From NCBI GenBank assembly GCA_016195085.1, contig JACQAG010000030.1, positions 1-57,342 of the forward strand: 57,342 bases of DNA, in the 5' to 3' direction. Both the position numbers and the translations under genes were made by a program. The notes beneath the pieces were generated by a model. That model worked only from the letters and a program-made list of their open reading frames with translations. It had not been told where the DNA came from and ran no database searches. Shown piece by piece: positions 50,691 through 57,342 of the stretch (the stretch's first letter is position 1; the number at the start of each line of letters is the position of its first letter). This stretch comes from Pseudomonadota bacterium. GTDB taxonomy: Bacteria > Pseudomonadota > Alphaproteobacteria > SHVZ01.

Positions 50691-53633
50691 TTACGGCTGT
50701 GCGCTCGCCATTTCGAGGATGCGCGCCGGATGCAGCGCCTCGCGTCCGGCGCCGTCGCGGATTTGATGGCGACAGCTGGTGCCGCCGGCGATGAGCAGCG
50801 TGTCGGCGGCGGCGGCACGCATGGTCGGCAGCACCCCGAGCTCGCCGATCTTGAGGGAGAGCGCGTAATGCTCCGCCTCGTAGCCGAACGCGCCGGCCAT
50901 GCCGCAGCAGGTCGCATCGAAGGTCTTCACCGTCAGTCCGGGGACGAGGCGGAGCGTCGCCTCGAGGGCGCCGACCGTGCCCCAGGCCTTTTGGTGGCAG
51001 TGGCCATGCACCAGCGCTTGCCGGGCGCCCAGGCTTTGCATGGGCAGGCGCCAGCGTCCGGCGGCGGCTTCGCCGGCAATGAACTCCTCCAACAACACGG
51101 CGCGAGAAGCGAGCGCCTTCGCCTCGGCGCCAGGCAACAGACCCGGCAGCTCGTCGCGGAGCGTCAGCAAGCAGGAGGGTTCGAGACCGACGATGGGAAC
51201 GCCTTGCTCGACGAACGGGCGAAGGGAAGCGAGCAATCGGCGCTGCGCGCGCTTGGCTTCCTCGGCCATTCCTGCGGCCAAAAAGCTACGGCCACAGCAA
51301 AGGGGCTGTGCCTTGCCTGGCGCCGCCGCGGCGTGCACGCGGTAGCCCGCGCGTGTGAGTACCCGCTCGGCGGCCCGGGCGTTGTCGGGCTCGAACCAAC
51401 GATTGAAGGTATCGACGAAGAGGACGACCGCGCCTGCCTCGCCGGTGCCCGGCGGCTCGTCCCGGGCGCGGTAGGGATGCGCGTGCCAGCGGGGCAGGGG
51501 ACGCTGCCGGCTGAACCCCGTCAGCCATTCGCCTAGCCCGGCGAGGCCCGGAATGCGGTCCCGCAGGTTCAGCAAAGGTCCCAGGCGCGAGGCGACCGCG
51601 GCATAACGCGGCAAATAGCCGATCAATCGGTCGCGCAGGCTCAAGCCGTGGCGCTCTTTATAGTGGTGCAGGAACTCCAGCTTCATCCGCGCCATGTCGA
51701 CGCCGGTCGGGCATTCGCGCTTGCAGCCTTTGCAGCCGACACAGAGGTCGAGGGTGTCCTTGAGCGCATCGGAGGTGAAGGCCCCGGGGCCGAGCTGACC
51801 CGAAAGCGCCAGGCGCAGCGTGTTGGCGCGGCCTCGCGTCAGATGCTTCTCCTCGGCCGTCGCCCGGTAGGAGGGGCACATGACGCCTGGATCCGACTTC
51901 CGGCACTGGCCATTGTTGTTGCACATCTCGACCGCGCCGCCGAGGCCGCCCCATTCCGACCAATCGAACACGGTCTGGAGCGGCTCGACGGCATGTCCCG
52001 GCTTGAACCGAAACAAGCCGCGGTCATCCATCCGCGACGGGCGCACGATCTTGCCCGGATTGAACAGGCCGTCGGGATCGAATGCGTCCTTCACCTCCTC
52101 GAAGGCGCGCACGATGCGCGAGCCGAACATCGGCTCGTGGAACTCCGAACGCACCAGGCCGTCGCCGTGCTCGCCCGAATGCGAGCCCTTGTACTCCCGC
52201 ACCATGGCGAAGGCTTCCTCGGCGATGGCGCGCATCTTCTTCACGTCGACGTCGAGCTTCAGATTGAGGACGGGCCGGACGTGCAGGCAGCCGACGGAGG
52301 CGTGCGCATACCACGTGCCATAGGTGCCGTGCTTGCGAAAAACCTGGGTCAGGCGATCGGTGTATTCGGCGAGATCCTCGAGCGCCACGGCACAGTCCTC
52401 GATGAAGGAGATCGGCTTGCCGTCGCCCTTCATCGACATCATGATATTGAGGCCGGCCTTGCGCACCTCCCAGACCGCTGCCTGGAAGCCCGGGTCGGTC
52501 GCCTCGACGACCGCGTCCGGAAATCCGAGATCGCCCATGAGCTCGACGAGCTCTCGCAGCTTCGCGTGCTGCGCGTCGGCTTCGGTGCCGGAAAACTCCA
52601 CCAGCAACAACGCTTCCGGCCGGCCTTGCACGAAGCGATCGACGATCGGCCTGTACATCGCAATGTCGCGCGATAGGTCGATCATGGTGCGATCGACCAA
52701 CTCCACTGCCGATGGACCCAAGGCGACGATATGCCGCGTCGCATCCATTGCCTGATAGAACGTCGGAAAGTGGCAGACGCCAAGGGTGCGATGCGGCGGG
52801 ACTGCCTGCAGCTCCAGCTCGATGGAATTGAAGAACGCCAGGGTGCCTTCGGAGCCGACCAGGAGCTTCGCCATATTGTGGCCGGCATCGTCGATCATAT
52901 CGATGTTGTAGCCGCCGACCCGGCGCAGAAGCTTCGGGAAGCGCATGGCAATCTCCGCCGCCTCGCGCCGGTGCATGGCGCGCATGCGCTGAACGAGATC
53001 GAGGTAGCGCGGAGCGTAGCCATTGCCGCTGGACGCCAGGTTGCCGGGCACCTCGCCGAGCTCGATGCGGGTGCCGTCGGCCAGCAGCGCATCGATGCCG
53101 CGCACGTTGTGAACCATGTTGCCGTAGCGGATCGAGCGCGAGCCGCAGCTGTTGTTGGCGGTCATGCCGCCGATGGTGGCGCGGTCGCTGGTGGAGACAT
53201 CCACGGGGAAGAACAGCTTGTGCGGCTTCAGCACCCGATTGAGGCGTTCGAGGACGAGGCCCGGCTCGACCACGGCGCGGCGGCGCTCGACGTCCAACGC
53301 GAGCACGCGGTCCAGATGTTTCGAGCAATCGATGACCAGCGAGCGGCCCACGGTCTGGCCGCATTGCGAGGTCCCGCCGCCACGCGGCAGCACGGATACC
53401 CCACTCTCGCCCGCGATCGCCACCGCCACGGCCACGTCGGCGATCGATTTCGGTATGACGACGCCGATCGGCTCGATCTGGTAGATCGAAGCATCGGTGC
53501 TGTAGCGGCCGCGGTCGAACGCTTCGAACAGCACCTCGCCTTCGACATGCCGCTTGAGGCGCGCTGCCAGACCTGGATCGCCCGGAGCAATCCCGGAACT
53601 CGACGCCGTGGTGGAGGAGCTCGGTGCGGTCAT
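50691..53633 (-). CDS. FAD-linked D-2-hydroxyacid oxidase/dehydrogenase fused to an iron-sulfur/CCG domain
   Basis: A 980-residue fusion similar to glycolate oxidase GlcD joined to GlcF (also to D-lactate dehydrogenases of this layout). The N-terminal FAD (PCMH) domain has VLPRGGGTSQCGQTVG and DRATIGGMTANNSCGSRSIRYG. The middle is the FAD-oxidase C domain with the HSGEHGDG motif. Then come iron-sulfur cysteines in CNNNGQCRK...CP and LCVGCKGCKRECPTGVD. The C-terminus has CCG motifs (CCGRSFLA, CCGMAGAFGYE). The start is ATG 53633. It would oxidise a D-2-hydroxy acid and feed electrons to the respiratory chain. The closeness of a glyoxylate aminotransferase makes glycolate plausible (inference). 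Confidence 0.9.
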   Translation of the reverse strand: MTAPSSSTTASSSGIAPGDPGLAARLKRHVEGEVLFEAFDRGRYSTDASIYQIEPIGVVIPKSIADVAVAVAIAGESGVSVLPRGGGTSQCGQTVGRSLVIDCSKHLDRVLALDVERRRAVVEPGLVLERLNRVLKPHKLFFPVDVSTSDRATIGGMTANNSCGSRSIRYGNMVHNVRGIDALLADGTRIELGEVPGNLASSGNGYAPRYLDLVQRMRAMHRREAAEIAMRFPKLLRRVGGYNIDMIDDAGHNMAKLLVGSEGTLAFFNSIELELQAVPPHRTLGVCHFPTFYQAMDATRHIVALGPSAVELVDRTMIDLSRDIAMYRPIVDRFVQGRPEALLLVEFSGTEADAQHAKLRELVELMGDLGFPDAVVEATDPGFQAAVWEVRKAGLNIMMSMKGDGKPISFIEDCAVALEDLAEYTDRLTQVFRKHGTYGTWYAHASVGCLHVRPVLNLKLDVDVKKMRAIAEEAFAMVREYKGSHSGEHGDGLVRSEFHEPMFGSRIVRAFEEVKDAFDPDGLFNPGKIVRPSRMDDRGLFRFKPGHAVEPLQTVFDWSEWGGLGGAVEMCNNNGQCRKSDPGVMCPSYRATAEEKHLTRGRANTLRLALSGQLGPGAFTSDALKDTLDLCVGCKGCKRECPTGVDMARMKLEFLHHYKERHGLSLRDRLIGYLPRYAAVASRLGPLLNLRDRIPGLAGLGEWLTGFSRQRPLPRWHAHPYRARDEPPGTGEAGAVVLFVDTFNRWFEPDNARAAERVLTRAGYRVHAAAAPGKAQPLCCGRSFLAAGMAEEAKRAQRRLLASLRPFVEQGVPIVGLEPSCLLTLRDELPGLLPGAEAKALASRAVLLEEFIAGEAAAGRWRLPMQSLGARQALVHGHCHQKAWGTVGALEATLRLVPGLTVKTFDATCCGMAGAFGYEAEHYALSLKIGELGVLPTMRAAAADTLLIAGGTSCRHQIRDGAGREALHPARILEMASAQP

Positions 53634-53761
53634 GGAACGTCTCGGCTGATGGCCCATCCTGCCGATTTGTCGGGCATATTCAAGGCCGGGGCGGCGGAGG
53701 CGGGTTGTCTGGGTCGCGTTCCGCAGGCAAACTGCGGCCATCCTTCTCAGGGGTAGTGTCT

Positions 53762-54958
53762 ATGAGCTTCCGCAGCGGCCGGCATTTCCTGCAGATTCCC
53801 GGACCGACCAATGTGCCCGAGCGCGTGCTTCGTGCCATCGACCGGGCGACCATCGACCATCGCGGGCCGGATTTCGGCGCGCTGGGCCGGGAGGTGGTCC
53901 AGGGCATGAAGCGCGTATTCAAGACCGAGGGGGCGGTGGCGATCTATCCGGCCTCGGGCACCGGAGCCTGGGAAGCGGCCCTGGTCAATACGCTTTCCTC
54001 CGGAGATCGCGTGCTCATGTTCGAGACCGGCCATTTCGCCAGTCTCTGGCACGAAATGGCGAAGCGGCTGGGTCTGGTCGTCGATCTGGTGCCCGGCGAC
54101 TGGCGTCACGGCGCCGACCCGGCGGTCGCCGGTGAGAAGCTGGCCCAAGACAAAGCGCATGCGATCAAGGCGGTTCTGGTCGTGCACAACGAGACCTCGA
54201 CCGGCGTCACCAGCCGCATCGCGGAGATGCGGAAGGCGATCACGGCCGCGCGCCATCCGGCATTGCTGATGGTCGATACCATCTCATCCTTGGCATCGAT
54301 CGACTACCGCCACGACGAATGGGGCGTCGATGTGACGGTGGCGGGCTCGCAGAAGGGATTGATGCTGCCGCCCGGCCTCAGCTTCAACGCCATCTCCCAG
54401 AAAGCCCGCGCGGCGGCGAAGACGGCGATGCTGCCGAAATCCTATTGGGACTGGCAGCCGCTGATCGCCGCCAACGAGACCGGATTCTTTCCCTATACGC
54501 CGTCGACGAACCTGTTGTACGGGCTTCGTGAAGCGTTGCTGATGCTTCTGGATGAGGAAGGTCTGCCGCAGGTTTTCGCCCGGCACCGGCGCGTTGCCGA
54601 GGCGACGCGTGCGGCGGTGCGCGCCTGGGGACTGGAGCTGCTGGCGGTCGATCCGCGGGAGTACTCGAACTCGCTCACCGCGGTGCTGATGCCGAATGGG
54701 CATGATGCGGACTCATTGCGCGCCACCATTCTCGAAGGCTACGACATGTCGCTCGGCGCGGGCCTTGGCCGCCTCAAGGGCAAGGTGTTTCGCATCGGCC
54801 ATCTCGGCGACTTCAACGAACTGATGCTTGCCGGCACGCTTTGCGGGGTCGAGATGGGATTGAAGCGCGCCGGCGTGCCCTTCAAGGAGGGCGGCGTGCT
54901 TGCAGCCCTCGAGATTCTCTCCGGCGAGCCCGGCGCCCTGAAGGCAGCCGCCGGCTAA
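53762..54958 (+). CDS. serine/alanine-glyoxylate aminotransferase-type PLP enzyme
   Basis: A 398-residue class V aminotransferase. It has the family opening GRHFLQIPGPTNVPERVLRA, the PLP aspartate in LMVDTISSLASID (D172) and the Schiff-base lysine in AGSQKGLMLPPG (K198). It transfers an amino group to glyoxylate, giving glycine. Serine, alanine or a (S)-ureidoglycine donor would all be possible. The next gene is a PuuE-type allantoinase, and members of this family include the ureidoglycine-glyoxylate aminotransferase of purine breakdown, so that role is attractive. It starts at ATG 53762 and its stop overlaps the convergent allantoinase stop. Confidence 0.88.
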   Translation: MSFRSGRHFLQIPGPTNVPERVLRAIDRATIDHRGPDFGALGREVVQGMKRVFKTEGAVAIYPASGTGAWEAALVNTLSSGDRVLMFETGHFASLWHEMAKRLGLVVDLVPGDWRHGADPAVAGEKLAQDKAHAIKAVLVVHNETSTGVTSRIAEMRKAITAARHPALLMVDTISSLASIDYRHDEWGVDVTVAGSQKGLMLPPGLSFNAISQKARAAAKTAMLPKSYWDWQPLIAANETGFFPYTPSTNLLYGLREALLMLLDEEGLPQVFARHRRVAEATRAAVRAWGLELLAVDPREYSNSLTAVLMPNGHDADSLRATILEGYDMSLGAGLGRLKGKVFRIGHLGDFNELMLAGTLCGVEMGLKRAGVPFKEGGVLAALEILSGEPGALKAAAG

Positions 54959-55890
54959 GCGGCGCCATCGCCACGATGGGGATGGATGGCGCGCCAGTGG
55001 CGTGCGATGTCGACCCGTCGGCAAAACCAGACGTCCTTATGCTGGCCCATGTAGTCCAGGACGCGGCAGAGCGCTCCCAGGCGACCGGGGCGACCGGTCA
55101 GCCGGCAATGCAGGCCGATCGACATCATGCGCGGCGTCGGACGCGAATAGAGCCAATCGAAGCTGTCGCGCAGATAGGTGAAGAACACCTCACCGGTCTC
55201 GAAGCCTTGGCCGCGGCTGCTGCGGCTATCGTTGTTGTCGAAGGAGTAGGGAACGACGAGATGCGCTTTGCCGTCGACCGTGGTCCAATAGGGTAGGTCG
55301 TCGTTGTAGGCGTCGCTGTCGTAGAGAAAGCCGCCATCCTCGACGACGAGGCGGCGCGTATTCGGGCTTGGACGCCCGGTGTACCAGCCGAGCGGGCGAG
55401 ACCCGGTCAGCCGTTCGATTGCGGCAACCGCCTGCCGAAGCTGCGTGCGCTCCTCCTCCATCCTCATGTTCTGGTAATCGATCCAACGATAGCCATGGGA
55501 CGCGATCTCGCAGCCGGCATCCCGCATCGCCCGCGCCGCCGTCGGATTCCTTTCGAGCGCCATCCCCACGGCATAAATCGTCGCCGGGATGCTGCGCTCC
55601 TTGAGTACGCTCAGAATCGACCAGAACCCGACACGGCTGCCATATTCGAAGATGGACTCGACGTTCAAATTGCGCGCGCCCATCAGGAGGGGGGGATCGC
55701 GCATATCCGTCAGGACGGTTTCCGAATGCGGATCGCCGTGGAGGATCGAGTATTCGCCCCCTTCTTCGTAGTTGATCACCACGGAGACGGCGATCCGTGC
55801 GCCATTCGGCCAGCGCGGATCAGGCGGATTGCCGCCATAGCCGATGAGGTCGCGCGGGTAGGTTTCGCTCACGGCGGAAGCACCTCGCAT
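54955..55890 (-). CDS. puuE: PuuE-type allantoinase (polysaccharide deacetylase fold)
   Basis: A 311-residue metal-dependent hydrolase of the NodB-homology fold that opens allantoin to allantoate without the usual amidohydrolase. Marks include SVVINYEEGGEYSILHGD, MRDPPLLMGARNLNVES and EYGSRVGFWSI, then the HGYRWIDYQNM and GWYTGRPSPNTRRLV segments that are typical of PuuE. It starts at ATG 55890 (AGGGG upstream), though a GTG 18 nt later also has a ribosome site and starts just before the conserved YPRDLIGYGG. It converges on the aminotransferase with a 4-bp overlap of stops. Confidence 0.9.
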   Translation of the reverse strand: MRGASAVSETYPRDLIGYGGNPPDPRWPNGARIAVSVVINYEEGGEYSILHGDPHSETVLTDMRDPPLLMGARNLNVESIFEYGSRVGFWSILSVLKERSIPATIYAVGMALERNPTAARAMRDAGCEIASHGYRWIDYQNMRMEEERTQLRQAVAAIERLTGSRPLGWYTGRPSPNTRRLVVEDGGFLYDSDAYNDDLPYWTTVDGKAHLVVPYSFDNNDSRSSRGQGFETGEVFFTYLRDSFDWLYSRPTPRMMSIGLHCRLTGRPGRLGALCRVLDYMGQHKDVWFCRRVDIARHWRAIHPHRGDGAA

Positions 55891-55898
55891 CGAAGCCC

Positions 55899-56096
55899 CT
55901 AAGCGCGGGGCCGCTGCCGTTCGGTCGGTTCAGGCCTGCACTTGGACTCTTGCTTGACCGGCTTCCTGTATGCAAGCACACAGGCCTTGCAGATGCACCA
56001 ATCGTCGAATTGGCTGAGCTTGCTTTGGATTTCGGCGGGGCCGTCCGGAAATTCCTTCTGGCAGGTGACGCAGCGGCGCTTGGATTCGGTTCCCAT
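55899..56096 (-). CDS. small cysteine-rich protein (putative zinc ribbon)
   Basis: A 65-residue protein not recognised as a named family. The cysteines are C9-x2-C12 and C34-x-C36-x2-C39 (residues QFDDWCICKACVLAYRK), consistent with one zinc site, or possibly a metal-storage role. There is no signal peptide. The start at ATG 56096 has GGGGAG about 11 nt upstream. It is 8 nt before the PuuE start on the same strand and 70 nt after the alpha/beta hydrolase, so all three could be on one transcript. Confidence 0.55.
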   Translation of the reverse strand: MGTESKRRCVTCQKEFPDGPAEIQSKLSQFDDWCICKACVLAYRKPVKQESKCRPEPTERQRPRA

Positions 56097-56166
56097 TGCC
56101 GCATAACTCCCCAAAATCCTTCGGGCATTTCGGCGAAGGGGGCGAGGCCGGCACGCGCCGATCCGT

Positions 56167-57096
56167 CTATGCATCGCCGCGATAGAAGGGGTCCGGTTGG
56201 CCGAAGAAGGACGCCAGGATGTAGTAGACGAGCATGTAGTTCTTCTGTTGGAACGAGGCATGCGATATGCCGGGCATGACGATGAACTGCTTGTCGGCAT
56301 TCGGCAGTTTCCGGAAGAATGCGATGAGATCATCGAAGCTCGCGATACCGTCGTATTCGCCGCGCATGATGAGGGTGGGCACGAGAATCTTTTTCGGATC
56401 CACGGTCGGCAGCTTCGAGCACATGTCGACATAGGTGCCGGTCGGCATCGAGTTGTCCAAGGCCAGGATTGCATCGGCGAACGCCTCGACCACCTTGGCC
56501 TCGGCCGTGCCTGGATGATCGCGGTTGAAGATGCTGTGCACGAAGGCCCGATCTACCGGCCGACGGTTGCGGGCCAGGAATTCCGGGAGCTTCTTGCGTC
56601 GCTCCGCCAGGGTCGGGCTGCCTTCGCCGGTCCACACGAACGCATCCAGCGCCAGACGTTTTACCCGCTCCGGATGGCGCTCGGCGAACAAGGCTGCCCG
56701 CAAGGCGCCCGATGAGATCCCGTACACGAGCAGCGGCCCGCAGTTGCGCGTTTTCAGGATGTAGTCGGACGCCGCGGCCAGATCGTCGGCGCCGTTGGCG
56801 ATGTCGCTGTTGATGTCCCGGTGCTTGTCAGACCTGCCATAGCCCTCCATGTCGACACACCAGGTGTCGTAGCCGCGACTGGCGAACCAATCCATCACCG
56901 AGGAGTACGGTCGCCCGTGAACCTCGAGGTCGAACGTCGGCTGCGAGGCCATGGACGATCCATGAACGAAGAGTACGGTTCCGGCGCGCGTCGCGGACGG
57001 AACGGCGCTCTTCTCCCACAGGAAAAGACGCACATCGCCTTTCTTCGTCCAATGCTCCCGGCCCTTGAGCCGCGTTTCAGGGCGCGCCTCATCCAT
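56167..57096 (-). CDS. alpha/beta hydrolase
   Basis: A 309-residue single-domain hydrolase. It has the oxyanion-hole segment TVLFVHGSSMASQP, the DMEGYGRSDK loop, the nucleophile elbow in VYGISSGALRAALFAERHP, and an acid/histidine tail MRGEYDGIASFDD with PGISHASFQ. The serine nucleophile lies in GISSG. The start ATG 57096 has GGAG 8 nt upstream. A GTG one codon earlier is also possible. The substrate is not predictable; ester or amide cleavage is likely. Confidence 0.85.
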   Translation of the reverse strand: MDEARPETRLKGREHWTKKGDVRLFLWEKSAVPSATRAGTVLFVHGSSMASQPTFDLEVHGRPYSSVMDWFASRGYDTWCVDMEGYGRSDKHRDINSDIANGADDLAAASDYILKTRNCGPLLVYGISSGALRAALFAERHPERVKRLALDAFVWTGEGSPTLAERRKKLPEFLARNRRPVDRAFVHSIFNRDHPGTAEAKVVEAFADAILALDNSMPTGTYVDMCSKLPTVDPKKILVPTLIMRGEYDGIASFDDLIAFFRKLPNADKQFIVMPGISHASFQQKNYMLVYYILASFFGQPDPFYRGDA

Positions 57097-57203
57097 CACG
57101 GCAACTCCGTTCCTGGCGGTGGATCGTGCACGACAACCTCGCTCGCCGCGATGCCCTCGGCGAAGGAGGCAAGCGAACCGCCGCGGGCGGCCGGTTCCAT
57201 CCT

Positions 57204-57342
57204 AGTGGATGAAATCTGACACTTCGATTCTTTTGGGGATTCCCGCTCGGGCTCGCCGGTGCGAGTCTGTGGAATGCATGCAAGAACCGATATCAAGCTC
57301 AAGCGCCGGGACCGGGCCACTCTTGAAGCGGTGGTGGCGAAC
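57204..57342 (+). mobile_element. 5' end of an IS630-family insertion sequence (continues beyond window)
   Basis: A transposase start lies at 57274 and the 70 bp before it look like an IS leader. IS630 elements insert at TA, and a TA occurs at 57203-57204, just before GTGGATGAAATCTGACAC, which I take as a possible left end. The boundary is a guess and the right end is outside the window. Confidence 0.4.
57274..57342 (+). CDS. IS630-family transposase, first 23 residues (partial)
   Basis: The frame from ATG 57274 to the window edge reads MHARTDIKLKRRDRATLEAV and three more residues. The RRDRATLEAVVA pattern is the N-terminus of an IS630-type helix-turn-helix transposase. Only the start is visible, so the DDE domain and intactness cannot be judged. 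Confidence 0.6.
   Translation, partial: MHARTDIKLKRRDRATLEAVVAN

Noticed and set aside
57096-57320. A 74-codon minus-strand frame upstream of the alpha/beta hydrolase
   Set aside because: It runs through the presumed IS630 end and leader and shows no family resemblance.

Overview
The window is GC-rich, densely coded chromosomal DNA of a soil- or water-type alphaproteobacterium. The evidence is the codon usage, the Tat-exported Sox and molybdenum enzymes, the urt-ure arrangement and the many solute-binding-protein transporters. Placement near Rhodospirillales or Hyphomicrobiales is inference, because no rRNA or other phylogenetic marker is present. I see no tRNA, rRNA, CRISPR array or phage genes. 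An insertion-sequence fragment lies at each edge (ISL3-like on the left, IS630-like on the right).

Layout, left to right. (1) 0.3-5.4 kb, minus strand: a CDGSH/bicupin fusion protein, an orphan family-5 peptide-binding protein, an M14-like DUF2817 hydrolase and kynureninase. (2) 5.6-10.8 kb, plus strand: HyuA/HyuB (hydantoinase/oxoprolinase type), an SRPBCC protein and a D-2-hydroxyacid dehydrogenase, facing a class III aminotransferase. (3) 12.2-18.6 kb, minus strand: a tightly coupled operon of a two-subunit periplasmic molybdenum hydroxylase, a small cytochrome c, a flavocytochrome c sulfide dehydrogenase flavoprotein and SoxX, SoxY, SoxZ, SoxA. No soxB or soxCD is present. (4) 18.9-30.6 kb, plus strand: a complete urea system, urtABCDE-ureDAB-(lysE)-ureCEFG, with a near-consensus sigma-54 promoter in front and an attenuator-like hairpin after urtA. 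(5) 30.6-37 kb: a NitT/TauT-type ABC importer behind a thiamine-diphosphate enzyme, divergent from a LysR regulator. (6) 37-44.7 kb: an orphan CoxL-like molybdoenzyme, an lpxR gene broken by an in-frame stop, a sugar epimerase-like protein, a thiolase, a hotdog thioesterase and a flavoprotein disulfide reductase, followed by two large perfect hairpins. (7) 44.9-50.5 kb, minus strand: an Fbp-type ABC importer operon ending in the AtuA-like/DUF4387 pair. (8) 50.7-57.1 kb: a GlcD-GlcF-like fusion oxidase, a serine-glyoxylate-type aminotransferase, a PuuE-type allantoinase, a small cysteine-rich protein and an alpha/beta hydrolase.

Taken together this is a scavenging region. Purine nitrogen (allantoinase), glyoxylate (aminotransferase) and urea (Urt/Ure) could form one route. 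Hydantoin/oxoproline, kynurenine and CoA-thioester genes are separate organic-substrate modules. The Mo-hydroxylase/Sox operon could pass electrons from a reduced periplasmic substrate to cytochrome c. It is the best candidate here for an undescribed system, because its gene combination, the missing SoxB and the non-canonical SoxY tail do not fit the textbook Sox pathway.
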